A DNA stretch of 64,000 bases, from NCBI GenBank assembly GCA_030430565.1, contig JAUIKS010000012.1, positions 186,001-250,000 on the forward strand, written 5' to 3'. Source of the stretch: Polyangia bacterium. Its GTDB lineage: Bacteria > Myxococcota_A > Polyangia > Nannocystales > Nannocystaceae. Numbering within the stretch: position 1 is the first letter of the stretch; every line of letters begins with the position of its first letter. Below the pieces are notes generated by a model. It had not been told where the DNA came from, searched no databases, and saw only the letters and a program-made list of their open reading frames with translations. Positions 1 through 10,060 of this stretch are shown here, piece by piece. The position numbers and the translations under genes were made by a program.

Positions 1-1
1 T

Positions 2-1156
2 GATCGCCTGAGCGTCGTCAGCTTCGGCTCGCGCGCGCGGCTCGTGGTCCCCTCGACGCGCGTCGACGCGTCCAGCCGCGGCGAGCTGAAGACCGCGATC
101 GAGGGCCTCGAGCCCTCCGGGACCACGGCGCTGACCGAGGGTCTCAACGCGGGCCTCAACCAGGTCTTCACCCACGAGGTCCAGGGCGGGATCAACCGCG
201 TCGTCCTGCTCAGCGACGGCGTGCCCAACGACGGCGGCCAGGTCGCGGCGCTGGCCCAGAGCGCGGCGGGGCGCGGGGTCTCGATCACCGCGCTGGGCCT
301 CGGCCTCGAGTTCGACGAGACGCTGCTCGCCGCGCTCGCGCAGCGCTCGGGCGGGCGCTTCCACTACCTCGAGTCGTCCGATCAGGTCGCGGCGGTGTTC
401 ACCGACGAGGTCCTGCGGATGCAGCGGGTCGTCGGGCGCAACCTCGCGCTGACCCTGGCGCCCGGTCCGGGCGTGCAGATCCGCGAGGTCCTCGGCACGC
501 CCACGAGCCAGGCGAGCCGCGGCGTGGTCACCTCGCTCGGCGACCTCAGCGAGGGCGAGACCCGCGACGTCTTCGTCAAGCTGCAGGTCGGCGAGCACCG
601 CGAGGGCGCGACGGTCGAGCTGCTCGACGCCCGCCTCGAGTTCGACGACATGGTCAAAAATTCAGGTCGGCACGCGCGCGAGGACTTCGTCTCGGCGCGC
701 GCGACCGACGACGAGGCGGCGCTCGAGCGGGGCCTCGACCTCGAGCTGCGCAGCGCCTCCGAGCGCGCGCTCGCGGCCACCGCGATCGTCGGCGCGGTCG
801 CGGCGATGCGCGCGAACCAGCCCGCGCAGGCCCGCGTCCAGCTGAAGGCCGCGCGCGCGCGCATAGAGCCGCTGCTCGAGCGTGCGCCCCAGGCCGAGCG
901 CGGCGCGCTCGAGGAGCAGCTCGCCGAGATCGCGCAGCTCGACGAGGAGTGCGAGAAGGCCGAGCAGCTGCTCGCCGCGCGGATGAAGGAGCTGGAGGAG
1001 CAGCGGCGCGCGCTCGAGAAGGAGCGGCGCCGCGGCGGAGGCGGGACCGGGATCGTCAAGCGCGACTACGCCCCGCCGCCGCCGATGCCGGTGCCGATGT
1101 CGGCGCCGGCGCGGCGCTCCCACGCGCGCGCGATGAAGGCCCTGCAGGCGAACTGA
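2..1156 (+). CDS. von Willebrand factor A domain protein (5' end missing)
   Basis: The frame is open from base 2, so the window edge cuts the gene and the usual start of the VWA domain (with the DxSxS metal site) is outside. What remains shows the rest of a VWA fold: strand SVVSFGSRARLVV, the metal-site threonine context SGTTALTEGL, and the strand and loop VVLLSDGVPNDGG. After about residue 130 comes a beta-rich region typical of VWA proteins, then a helical, charged stretch (roughly residues 230-330) that looks like coiled coil, then a Pro/Met-rich tail (APPPPMPVPMS). VWA proteins of this kind usually mediate metal-dependent protein binding, and many are surface-exposed; location here cannot be judged without the N-terminus. 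Confident as a VWA protein; partner unknown. Confidence 0.85.
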   Translation, partial: DRLSVVSFGSRARLVVPSTRVDASSRGELKTAIEGLEPSGTTALTEGLNAGLNQVFTHEVQGGINRVVLLSDGVPNDGGQVAALAQSAAGRGVSITALGLGLEFDETLLAALAQRSGGRFHYLESSDQVAAVFTDEVLRMQRVVGRNLALTLAPGPGVQIREVLGTPTSQASRGVVTSLGDLSEGETRDVFVKLQVGEHREGATVELLDARLEFDDMVKNSGRHAREDFVSARATDDEAALERGLDLELRSASERALAATAIVGAVAAMRANQPAQARVQLKAARARIEPLLERAPQAERGALEEQLAEIAQLDEECEKAEQLLAARMKELEEQRRALEKERRRGGGGTGIVKRDYAPPPPMPVPMSAPARRSHARAMKALQAN

Positions 1157-1200
1157 CGCGCGGCGGAGGGCGGCGAGCCCCGCGTTGTGTCTCGCCGCCC

Positions 1201-1332
1201 GCGAGCTGGGGAGGGGCCGCCTGAGGACGGCGAGCGCGCCAGTGCCAGTCCGCTTCATCTGTACCGACGGTCGCCGCCCGGGAGGCGGAGGTCGTCAGGC
1301 GTTAAGCAGCGACCCGACGCCCGCGCGGCGCG
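1201..1332. repeat. Direct repeat, copy 1
   Basis: First copy of an imperfect direct repeat, about 132 bp, starting GCGAGCTGGGGAGG and ending GACGCCCGCGCGGCGCG. It includes a small hairpin (CCGCC, five bases, GGCGG at 1275-1289) and the shared phrase CTTCATCTGTACCGACG. Confidence 0.75.
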
Positions 1333-1383
1333 GACGAGACGTGGCCAATGCGCAGACGTCTCGCCGGAGCTCAAGGGTCGCGC

Positions 1384-1517
1384 GCGAGCTGGGGAGGGGC
1401 CGCCTGAGGACGGCGAGCGCGCCAGCGCCAGTCCGCTTCATCTGTACCGACGCTCGCCGCCCGGAAGGCGGAAGGGCCCTCCGGCGTTAAGCAGCGACCC
1501 GACGCCCGCGCGGCGCG
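1384..1517. repeat. Direct repeat, copy 2
   Basis: Second copy, offset by 183-185 bp, with scattered substitutions and a small length difference near its centre. The hairpin stem is kept while the loop differs (CGGGA becomes CGGAA). This copy adds an AGGGCCCT palindrome after the hairpin. Confidence 0.75.
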
Positions 1518-1558
1518 TGCGTTCAAATGAACATGTTCGACGCGCTCGCTTGAGTCCC

Positions 1559-3514
<1,956 letters not shown>

Positions 3515-3521
3515 GCTCGGG

Positions 3522-3527
3522 AGCATA
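3522..3527 (-). promoter_or_regulatory. -10 box TATGCT for ggt
   Basis: TATGCT ends 7 nt before the ATG at 3514; no Shine-Dalgarno is visible between them, fitting a leaderless transcript. Confidence 0.45.
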
Positions 3528-3543
3528 CCGGATCTCGAGAGCG

Positions 3544-3654
3544 TCACGCGCCGGCGTGGATCCGGCGACAGGCCTCGAGGAGCTCGGCGTTGATCCGCTC
3601 GACCTCGACCTCGCGCTGACGCCCGTACAGGTCGTCGATCGCCTCGCAAACCAC
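3544..3654 (-). CDS. Possible 36-residue ORF, or shifted tail of the cyclase
   Basis: Directly after the stop of the cyclase gene, another frame encodes a charged helical peptide (VVCEAIDDLYGRQR, then EVEVERINAELLEACRR) that looks more protein-like than random GC-rich sequence. It could start at a GTG at 3654, only 11 bases beyond the cyclase stop. It could also be the last part of a longer cyclase-family protein reached by a frameshift, since the frame stays open back into the cyclase gene. No Shine-Dalgarno is visible. Weak call. Confidence 0.25.
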   Translation of the reverse strand: MVCEAIDDLYGRQREVEVERINAELLEACRRIHAGA

Positions 3655-3664
3655 GCGCGCTGGC

Positions 3665-4510
3665 TCAGCGCGGCAGGCCGAGCGCGTCGTCGTCGTCGAA
3701 GCCCTCGACCGCGAACAGCTCGACGGGGGCCTGCCGGCCCTTGACGGTCGCGGTCGGCAGCGGGCGCAGCGTGAAGCGCTCGTCGAGCTCGCGCTGGACC
3801 GCGGCGCTGATCAGCAGCGGGTAGGGCGGGTCGTGCGAGAGACCCTCGACGCGCGCGGCCGTGTTCACGGTGTCGCCGATGACCGTGTACTCGGCGAGCT
3901 CGTCGCTGCCGAGGACGCCGGCGACCGCGGGGCCCTTGTGCACCCCGACGCCGACCTCGATGCGTGGGAGCTCGCGCGCGGCGAGCTGCTCGCCGTACTC
4001 GCGGATCCCCCGCTTGATGGCGAGGCCGGCACGAGTCGCGTCGAGGGCCTGCCAGGGGTTGGGCTCGGGCGCGCCGAAGGTCGCCATGACGCCGTCGCCG
4101 ATGAACTTCGCGACGCGCCCGCGGTGAGCCGTGATCGCGCGGCTGACGACGCGGAGGTAGCCGTTGAGCAGCTCGACGACGCGCTCGGGCTCGAGCTCCT
4201 CGCTGATGCTGGTGAAGCCGATGATGTCGATGAAGATGACCGTGACCTCGCGGCGCGCGGCGTGGCGCCGGACGCCGCCGTGGCGGATCACCTCCTCGAC
4301 GATGTCCTCGGGCGCGAAGCGTTCGAACGCGGTCTGGAGCTGCTCGAGGCGCAGCGTCGAGGCCTGCAGCGCGCGGCGGAGCTGGAGGTGCTTACGGCGC
4401 ACGCGCAGCGCGAGGATCGAGCTGACCAGCGCGATCGCGGCGGCCAGCGCCAGCAGCGGCTCCGCGAGGCCGGGGGCGAGGCCCAGCGTAAGACCTGCGC
4501 TATTGAGCAT
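3665..4510 (-). CDS. Membrane-anchored class III adenylate/guanylate cyclase
   Basis: Encodes 281 residues: a hydrophobic helix at about 15-36, a short coiled linker (RRKHLQLRRALQ onward), then a class III cyclase domain from about 85 to 265. Catalytic elements are complete: metal-binding Asp95 in VTVIFIDIIGFTS and Asp139 in AKFIGDG, the base-selecting Lys135, and GDTVNTAARVEGL with the transition-state Asn and Arg. The Lys plus Thr pair (AKFIGDG; EYTVIGDTVN) favours ATP over GTP as substrate, by family rule. Its start overlaps the end of the upstream AhpD-like gene by 11 bp, so the two are probably co-transcribed and translationally coupled. The product would be a cyclic-nucleotide second messenger made at the inner membrane. 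Confidence 0.92.
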   Translation of the reverse strand: MLNSAGLTLGLAPGLAEPLLALAAAIALVSSILALRVRRKHLQLRRALQASTLRLEQLQTAFERFAPEDIVEEVIRHGGVRRHAARREVTVIFIDIIGFTSISEELEPERVVELLNGYLRVVSRAITAHRGRVAKFIGDGVMATFGAPEPNPWQALDATRAGLAIKRGIREYGEQLAARELPRIEVGVGVHKGPAVAGVLGSDELAEYTVIGDTVNTAARVEGLSHDPPYPLLISAAVQRELDERFTLRPLPTATVKGRQAPVELFAVEGFDDDDALGLPR

Positions 4511-5567
4511 GTTCGAGCGGCTCCAGGCGACACAGCATGTTCGCCTGCGCGTACAGGCCGACCGCCTCGATCACGGTCTCGTCGTCGAAGCGCTCGCTCA
4601 GCGCGGCGAAGCGCGGCTTGATCAGGTGGCTCTGGTAGCGCGTGGTCTCGCGGGCGAGGGGGATGAGCGCGCGCTCGAGCTCGCTCATCCCGGGGGCGGT
4701 CAGGCGCTGCAGCCACAGCGCGGCCTCGTCGTCCGCGAGCCCGTGGACGCGCGCGTCCGCTCGCGCGAGCGCCTCGGCGCGCGGACAGTCCAGCGCGCGC
4801 GCGACGACGGCGGTGAGCATCGCGGCGCTCCGGCGCGGCACCCGGCTGGCCTCGCGCGAGCGCGCGAGCGCCCAGCGGATCGTCTGCTGGAGGACAGGCG
4901 TGCGCGAGAGGTTGGCGAGCAGCGGCTCGTAGGGACCGGGCGGCGCCGCAGCGGGCGGCGTCCAGGCGCGTCGCTTGGCGCGGATGCTGCGGCGGATCAG
5001 CGGGCTGGTCAGCCGAAACAGCAGGCCCTTGCGCTGCTCGGCGAAGGGCTCGAGGGGGACGTCGAGGAAGGTCGCCAGGCGGTTGGCGTGCGCGGTGGTG
5101 GCGGCGACGTAGACCAGCTCGTTGATCGCCGCGTCGCCGAGGCCGAGCTTGCGCAGGCGCGCGAACTCGGCGGCGCGCGGCGGCGGGTTGAAGCGCGAGA
5201 GCTTGCGCGCCACGTCGAGCGCGGGCTCGAGCTGCGGGTCGAGGTCGGCGATCGGCAGCTCGCGCTCGAGGCGGTCGATCGTCGCGTCGCGGTAGCCGAA
5301 CACGCGCAGGAGCGTGCGCCCGAGGCCGGCGCAGTAGCGGCAGGCGTTGTCGCGCGAGACCACGAAGAAGGTCAGGTCCGCGAGCTCGCGGGGGAGCTCG
5401 CGCGGGGTGTAGCCGCCCATCGTCAGCGACACGCGCATCAGCCAGGGGACCGACATCAGGTGCCGCGGGAGCTCGGGGACGCTGCCCAGCGTCGCCTTGA
5501 TCTCTCGCTCGAGCGCTGGGTCGCTGGCCCGGCGCACGATCGAGCGGCTCGCGGATGCGGTCGACAC
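4500..5567 (-). CDS. Carboxymuconolactone decarboxylase/AhpD-like protein, two domains
   Basis: Encodes about 355 residues. The first half has the AhpD/CMD signature: a redox CxxC in SRDNACRYCAGLGRTLL, followed by the helical pattern ending AHANRLATFLDVPLEPF. The second half repeats the helical CMD pattern (FDDETVIEAVGLYAQANMLCRL) without a CxxC, so it looks like a degenerate second copy. Proteins of this group act as peroxidase partners or thiol oxidoreductases; the exact substrate is unknown. I chose the GTG at 5567, with GGAG 11 nt upstream and a TACGAT box at 5624-5629; a GTG at 5654 is in frame but adds an Arg-rich stretch unlike the family. Overlaps the cyclase gene by 11 bp. Confidence 0.75.
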   Translation of the reverse strand: MSTASASRSIVRRASDPALEREIKATLGSVPELPRHLMSVPWLMRVSLTMGGYTPRELPRELADLTFFVVSRDNACRYCAGLGRTLLRVFGYRDATIDRLERELPIADLDPQLEPALDVARKLSRFNPPPRAAEFARLRKLGLGDAAINELVYVAATTAHANRLATFLDVPLEPFAEQRKGLLFRLTSPLIRRSIRAKRRAWTPPAAAPPGPYEPLLANLSRTPVLQQTIRWALARSREASRVPRRSAAMLTAVVARALDCPRAEALARADARVHGLADDEAALWLQRLTAPGMSELERALIPLARETTRYQSHLIKPRFAALSERFDDETVIEAVGLYAQANMLCRLEPLEHAQ

Positions 5568-5698
5568 GGCTTGTTGGACTCCGTCGCGGTGACGCTGACT
5601 CGGCGTCGCGTCGCGTCGTCGATATCGTACTCGGTCACCGCGGGGATCCGACACCGCTCGCGGCGTCTCCCCGCTCGCTCACCCGCGCACGCGCTCAC

Positions 5699-7750
5699 TC
5701 ACCACGGCGCCGGCTTGTAGTCCTTCAGGAATTGACCGAACACGCAGCGCGACTCGTCGTCGACGCCTTCGAAGATCGGGTCGCAGACGCGCGCGGCGGC
5801 GTCGATGACGTCGATCGGCGGGTGGAAGCCTGCGGCGGCCATGCGCTCGGCGATCGGGCGCGGGTTGTCGTTGCTGATCCAGCCGGGGTCGACGCTGTTC
5901 ATGTAGACGCGATCGCGCGCGTAGTCGTCCGCGGCGGTGCGCGTCAGCATGTTGAGCGCGGCCTTGCTCATGTTCGCGTGCGGGTGATACGGGCCCTTGT
6001 AGGCGCGGTAGAACTGCCCCTCGGGCGCCGAGACGTTGATGATGAAGCTCGGGCGCCTCGGCCCGCGGGCGAGCGCGCCGCGCAGCCGGCTGCAGAGGAT
6101 GAAGGGGGCGCTGATGTTGATCAGCAGCACCTCGAGCAGCTCGACCGCGCCGATCTCCTCGAGCTTGAGCCGCCAGCTGTTCGCGCTGCGCAGGTCGAGC
6201 GGCTCGGCGAGCGGGTCGGGGTCACGCGGGTCGCGGGGGAACAGCTCCGGATCGTCATCCCGAGCCGCGCGCCAGCGCGCGCCGAGCCGCGGATCGTCGC
6301 CCGCTCGGGCGAGCGCGCGGGCGCTGGGCTGCGCGGGCGCGGGCAGCTCGATCGCCGATTGCTCGGGGTCTCCCGGGAGCGCGCGCAGCAGGGCGCGCTG
6401 CTTCGGCGGGACGCTCGATGGAGGCTGTCGCTCGAGCGCGGCGACGCGCGCGTGGTAGGCCGGCGGCTTGTAGACCGTCTGCGCGGCGAGGTTGATCAGG
6501 ATGTCGAGCCGCGGCAGCGAGCGATCGAGGTGCGCGCACAGGGCCTCGACGCGCGGGACGTCGATGAGGTCGAGGCGGTACAGCTGCAGGCGCGCGCGGA
6601 ACTCCTCGAAGTCGGCCTCGCGCGCGTATCGTCGGGCCGCGTCGCGCGGGAACCGGGTCGTGGCGATGACGGTCGCGCCGGCCCGCAGCAGCTTGAGCGC
6701 GACGGCGTAGCCGGTCTTGGTGCGCCCGCCGGTGAGCAGCGCGACGCGCCCGCGCAGGTCGGCGGCGCGCGTGCGCCGTTCGAAGTTGAGCCGCGCGCAG
6801 GGCGGGCACAGCCGGTCGTAGAACATGTGCAGCTGGCGGTAGGGCTGCTTGCAGACGTAGCAGCGCCGCGCCCGGCTCAGCGCGCGCGCGTCGTCGGGAC
6901 CGAGCTCGTCGTGTGATTGGACATGTCCTTCAGGACTCCCCAGCGCCGGCGTCGGGGGCGGCGCCGCGCCGCGCGTGCGGAGCTCCGCGCTGGCGACCAA
7001 GGCGGCGTCTCGGGCGCGTTGCCGCGCGCGGCGGGGCGCGGCGGGGCGCGCAGGCGCGACGGGCTGGCGGCGCAGGAGGCGGGCAGCCGCCGCGATCGCG
7101 CGACGCAGCTCGTGACTCGCGGCGCGCGTCGGCGTCTGCAGCTCGCCGGGCTCACGCAGCAGCGCGCGCAGGGTCGCCGCCGCGGCCTCGAGCGCGTCGT
7201 CGCCGGGTCGCGCGGGGGCTGTGTCGTAACGATCGCCCGAGGGTGTAGCTCGTGGTCGCGGACGCGGGCGCGCGGGCGCGGGCACGTCGTCGGCGTCGCG
7301 GTTGCGGTTGGCGCAGAGCAGCGCGACCTTGCGGCGCGCGAGCGCGGGGGAGAGCCCGCGCGGCGTCGACATCCGCACGAGCCGCGAGCCCGGGAGCGCG
7401 TCGACGATGACGCGCGCGCCCGCGTCGGAGAGCGTCGTGCCGTCGAGCTGCAGCGCTCGCAGCCCGGGGTGCTCGCGGACCAGCTGGCGCAGCGCGTCGG
7501 CGCTGGCGTCGGAGATCGGGTTCTCGCCGAGGTCGAGCTCGACGAGCGCGGTCGCGGTGAGGAGCGCGGGGGCGAGCGCGCGCAGGCGCGCGTCGTCGAG
7601 CTGACAGGCGCGCAGCGAGAGCGCGCGGAGCTGGGGAGGTGACCCCTCGAGCAGGTCGACGAGCGCGCGGCGCCGCGGTTCGGTGAGTGGCTGCCCGGAC
7701 AGGTCGAGGCGGCGCGCGGCGAGCAGCAGCGGGTGCGCGTGGTGGCTCAC
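5699..7750 (-). CDS. LRR / zinc-finger / short-chain dehydrogenase fusion protein
   Basis: A 683-residue protein with three parts in one frame. Residues about 10-135 are ribonuclease-inhibitor-type leucine-rich repeats (LRALSLRACQLDDARLRALA, LVELDLGENPISDASADAL, LRALQLDGTTLSDAGARVI). A Pro/Arg/Ala-rich linker follows. Near residue 300 is a Cys4 knuckle (CYVCKQ...CPPC). The rest is an SDR: VALLTGGRTKTGYAVALKLL as the nucleotide-binding loop, DILINLAAQ, and a YxxxK-like region near NMSKAALNMLTRTAADDY. The zinc-knuckle plus SDR pairing is known in a branch of SDRs; the LRR front end is unusual. The SDR region also carries a roughly 85-residue low-complexity insert. Start set at GTG 7750 because a TATCGT box lies 6 nt upstream; ATG 7768 would sit before it. 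Confidence 0.8.
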   Translation of the reverse strand: MSHHAHPLLLAARRLDLSGQPLTEPRRRALVDLLEGSPPQLRALSLRACQLDDARLRALAPALLTATALVELDLGENPISDASADALRQLVREHPGLRALQLDGTTLSDAGARVIVDALPGSRLVRMSTPRGLSPALARRKVALLCANRNRDADDVPAPARPRPRPRATPSGDRYDTAPARPGDDALEAAAATLRALLREPGELQTPTRAASHELRRAIAAAARLLRRQPVAPARPAAPRRARQRARDAALVASAELRTRGAAPPPTPALGSPEGHVQSHDELGPDDARALSRARRCYVCKQPYRQLHMFYDRLCPPCARLNFERRTRAADLRGRVALLTGGRTKTGYAVALKLLRAGATVIATTRFPRDAARRYAREADFEEFRARLQLYRLDLIDVPRVEALCAHLDRSLPRLDILINLAAQTVYKPPAYHARVAALERQPPSSVPPKQRALLRALPGDPEQSAIELPAPAQPSARALARAGDDPRLGARWRAARDDDPELFPRDPRDPDPLAEPLDLRSANSWRLKLEEIGAVELLEVLLINISAPFILCSRLRGALARGPRRPSFIINVSAPEGQFYRAYKGPYHPHANMSKAALNMLTRTAADDYARDRVYMNSVDPGWISNDNPRPIAERMAAAGFHPPIDVIDAAARVCDPIFEGVDDESRCVFGQFLKDYKPAPW

Positions 7751-7756
7751 GGCTCG

Positions 7757-7762
7757 ACGATA
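7757..7762 (-). promoter_or_regulatory. -10 box TATCGT for the LRR-SDR gene
   Basis: TATCGT ends 6 nt before the GTG at 7750. The same hexamer is found in the well-formed riboswitch promoter near 47557. Confidence 0.45.
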
Positions 7763-7911
7763 CCGCATCGCGCGAGCGCGGCGCTCGACCGCGAGGAGCG
7801 TGGGGTGTTCTCGTCGCCGAGATTCGAAGCGCGCCCGTTGCGTGCCGACATTGTGGGCACACTAAGTCGCGTGAATTAGCAAACAGTCGCCAAGCGAAGT
7901 ATCGAGCGCGT

Positions 7912-7917
7912 TACACT
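7912..7917 (+). promoter_or_regulatory. -10 box TACACT upstream of the histidine kinase
   Basis: TACACT lies 6 nt before a GTG at 7924 and 37 nt before the ATG of the histidine kinase at 7955. Confidence 0.4.
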
Positions 7918-7923
7918 GGCTTC

Positions 7924-7962
7924 GTGAGCGACGCGTCGCACGCAGCGCGGGAACATGCGTAA
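7924..7962 (+). CDS. Possible 12-residue leader peptide
   Basis: GTG 7924 opens a 12-codon frame (VSDASHAAREHA) that ends in TAA at 7960-7962, overlapping the ATG of the histidine kinase at 7955. It sits 6 nt after a TACACT box, the same spacing as for other presumed leaderless genes in the window. It could be a translated leader that couples initiation at the kinase start, or a chance frame in its 5' leader. Confidence 0.22.
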   Translation: MSDASHAAREHA

Positions 7963-9580
7963 GCAGGCCGCCATACCCTCGCCCGAGGACGCGCTCGAGA
8001 TCGTGGTCGGCGGGACCTCCCGGGTGGTCGGGGAGGCCTACTTCCGCGCGCTCGTGAAGCATCTCGCGCGCGCGCTCGGCTACCGCCTCGCGCTCGTCGG
8101 CGTGCTCGAGCGCGGTGAGGTCGAGCGGATCAAGACGATCGCGGTCTGGGTGGGTGACGACTACGCCGAGAACTTCGTCTACGACCTCGGCGGGACGCCG
8201 TGCGAGAACGTGATCAGCAAGCAGGTCTGCTCCTACCCCGTCGACGTCCAGCGTCAGTTCCCCTCGGACGAGCTGCTCGTGGAGATGAACATTCACGCGT
8301 ACCTGGGCGCGCCGATCGTCTCGAGCGCGGACCGAGCGCTGGGCCTCGTCGCGGTGCTCGACGTCGTGCCAACGCCCGAGCGGGCGCATGCGCGCTGGAT
8401 CCTGCGCAGCTGCGCGGACCGGGCCGCGGCCGAGTTCGAGCGGATCGAGGCCGAGGCGGCGCTGCGGACTAGCGAGGCTCGCTACGCCGTCGCGGTCGCC
8501 GGCTCGAGCGTCGGCATCTGGGACTGGGACTGCAGCTCGGATCACGTGTTCTATTCGAAGCGCTACCGCGAGCTGCTGGGCTACGACTCCACGGACGAGT
8601 TTCCGAACACCCTGGCGGCCTGGATCTCGCGCGCGCACCCCGTCGATCTCGAGCGGACCTCGGCGGCGCTCGAGGGGCACATCGTGCGCCGCGAGCCCTT
8701 TGACCTGCAGTACCGGATGCGGAACCGCGACGGCGAGTACCGCTGGTATCGCTCGCGCGGGCAGGCCTTCTGGGACGAGGACGGCGTGCCGACGCGGATG
8801 GCGGGGGCGCTGATCGACATCAACGAGCTGGTGATCGCGACCCAGGAGCGCGAGCAGCTGATCGGCGAGCTCGAGCACAAAAACGCCGAGCTCGAGCGCT
8901 TCGTCTACACGGTCTCGCACGAGCTCAAGAGCCCGCTGGTGACGATCGAGGGCTTCGTCGGGCACCTGCGCGGCGACCTCGAGCAGGGCGCGCACGAGCG
9001 CGTCGAGGGGGACATCGGGCACATCTCGCACGCGGTCAAGCGCATGCAGCAGCTGCTCGAGGGCATCACGACGCTCGCGCGCCTCGGGCGGATCGTCGGG
9101 GAGCTTGAGCCCCTCGAGCTCGACGCGCTCGTCGAGGACGCGCGCGCGCTGGTCTCGGGTCAGGCCGATGGCGAGGCGATCGAGATCGCGGTGGTGCGCG
9201 GGCCGCTGCCCCGCGCCTTCGGCGATCGGGTCCGCGTGCTCGAGGTGCTGCAGAACCTGCTCGAGAACGCGATCAAGTTCAGCCGCGACGCGACGGTGCG
9301 CCGCGTCGAGATCTCGGCGGCGCGCGCGGGCGACGAGATCGAGCTGCGCGTTCGCGACTTCGGTCGCGGCGTCGAGCCGGAATTTCGTACGCGCGTCTTT
9401 CAGCTGTTCGAGCAGCTCGACCCGAGCTGCGAGGGCAGCGGGATCGGCCTCGCGATCGCCAAGCGCGTCGTCGAGATGCACGGCGGCCGCATCTGGTGTG
9501 AGTCGCCCGCGCGCGGCGAGGGCTGCTGCTTCTGTTTTACGCTGCCGGCGGGCGGCGAGCTGGTGGGGGGACCGTCATGA
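7955..9580 (+). CDS. GAF-PAS sensor histidine kinase
   Basis: Encodes 541 residues with no membrane segment, so a cytosolic sensor. Order: GAF domain about 15-165; PAS domain about 175-295 (GIWDWDCSSDHVFYS, then GEYRWYRSRGQAFWDEDG); coiled linker; HisKA with phospho-acceptor His322 in YTVSHELKSPLVTIEGF; HATPase domain with N-box LQNLLENAIKFS, a G1-type loop RDFGRGVEPEFRTRVFQLFEQL and G2 GSGIGLAIAKRVV. In G1 the canonical DxGxG reads DFGRG, still acceptable. The ATGA overlap with the next gene shows a two-gene operon with its response regulator. The architecture resembles phytochrome-type and cyanobacterial kinases that signal through small CheY-like regulators. The signal sensed by GAF and PAS cannot be told from sequence. 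Confidence 0.93.
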   Translation: MRKQAAIPSPEDALEIVVGGTSRVVGEAYFRALVKHLARALGYRLALVGVLERGEVERIKTIAVWVGDDYAENFVYDLGGTPCENVISKQVCSYPVDVQRQFPSDELLVEMNIHAYLGAPIVSSADRALGLVAVLDVVPTPERAHARWILRSCADRAAAEFERIEAEAALRTSEARYAVAVAGSSVGIWDWDCSSDHVFYSKRYRELLGYDSTDEFPNTLAAWISRAHPVDLERTSAALEGHIVRREPFDLQYRMRNRDGEYRWYRSRGQAFWDEDGVPTRMAGALIDINELVIATQEREQLIGELEHKNAELERFVYTVSHELKSPLVTIEGFVGHLRGDLEQGAHERVEGDIGHISHAVKRMQQLLEGITTLARLGRIVGELEPLELDALVEDARALVSGQADGEAIEIAVVRGPLPRAFGDRVRVLEVLQNLLENAIKFSRDATVRRVEISAARAGDEIELRVRDFGRGVEPEFRTRVFQLFEQLDPSCEGSGIGLAIAKRVVEMHGGRIWCESPARGEGCCFCFTLPAGGELVGGPS

Positions 9581-10053
9581 CGAATGCATCGGAGAGCGAG
9601 GCGCGGGGCGAGGAGCTCCGCACCGTGTTGATCGTCGAGGATGACCCGGGGCACGCGGAGCTCTTGCTGCGCGGCCTGGGCTCGCAGCTGAAGGGGCACC
9701 GCGTCGTCCATGCGCGCGACGGCGCCGAGGCGCTCGAGGTGCTCGGGCTGCGCCGCGGCGAGGCGCAGGCGCTGCCTGAGCCGCCGGACTTGATCCTGCT
9801 GGATCTTCGGCTGCCGCGCATGGACGGCTTCGAGGTCCTGCGCCAGATCAAGAGCTCGAAGCTGTCGCGCGTGCCGGTCGTGATCTTGACGACCTCGGAG
9901 AACAAGCAAGATGTCGATCGCGCCTATCGTCTGCGCGCGAACAGCTACCTCGTGAAGCCGGTCGACTTCGACTCGCTGAGCCAGATGCTGGCGAGCCTCC
10001 GCGAGTACTGGATCTCGCACAACTGGACCTACCGCAGGCGCGCCGAGACGTAG
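9577..10053 (+). CDS. CheY-like single-domain response regulator (Rcp1 type)
   Basis: Encodes 158 residues, essentially one receiver domain with no output domain. Acidic pocket IVEDDPGH (Asp22, Asp23), phospho-acceptor Asp76 in DLILLDLRLPRMDGFEVL, the switch Thr in VVILTTSENKQDV, and Lys in NSYLVKPVDF. The long alpha3 insertion and SYLVKP are typical of Rcp1-like regulators that pair with phytochrome-like kinases. Its ATG overlaps the kinase stop (ATGA) and a G-rich Shine-Dalgarno (GGGGGGACC) lies just upstream, so it is translated from the same mRNA and should receive phosphate from the upstream His322 (inference). Confidence 0.95.
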   Translation: MTNASESEARGEELRTVLIVEDDPGHAELLLRGLGSQLKGHRVVHARDGAEALEVLGLRRGEAQALPEPPDLILLDLRLPRMDGFEVLRQIKSSKLSRVPVVILTTSENKQDVDRAYRLRANSYLVKPVDFDSLSQMLASLREYWISHNWTYRRRAET

Positions 10054-10060
10054 GTCTTGG

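Larger units (their letters stand above)
1157..1558. other. 402-bp non-coding gap with a duplicated module
   Basis: No convincing gene. It holds two imperfect direct copies of a roughly 133-bp module (listed separately) and, at 1529-1538, the perfect palindrome GAACATGTTC. The gap lies between the tail of the VWA gene and the tail of the gamma-glutamyltransferase gene, so it needs no promoter for either. Confidence 0.6.

Noticed and set aside
4164..5720. A plus-strand frame of about 518 codons opposite the cyclase and AhpD-like genes
   Set aside because: Antisense to two well-supported genes; low-complexity translation.
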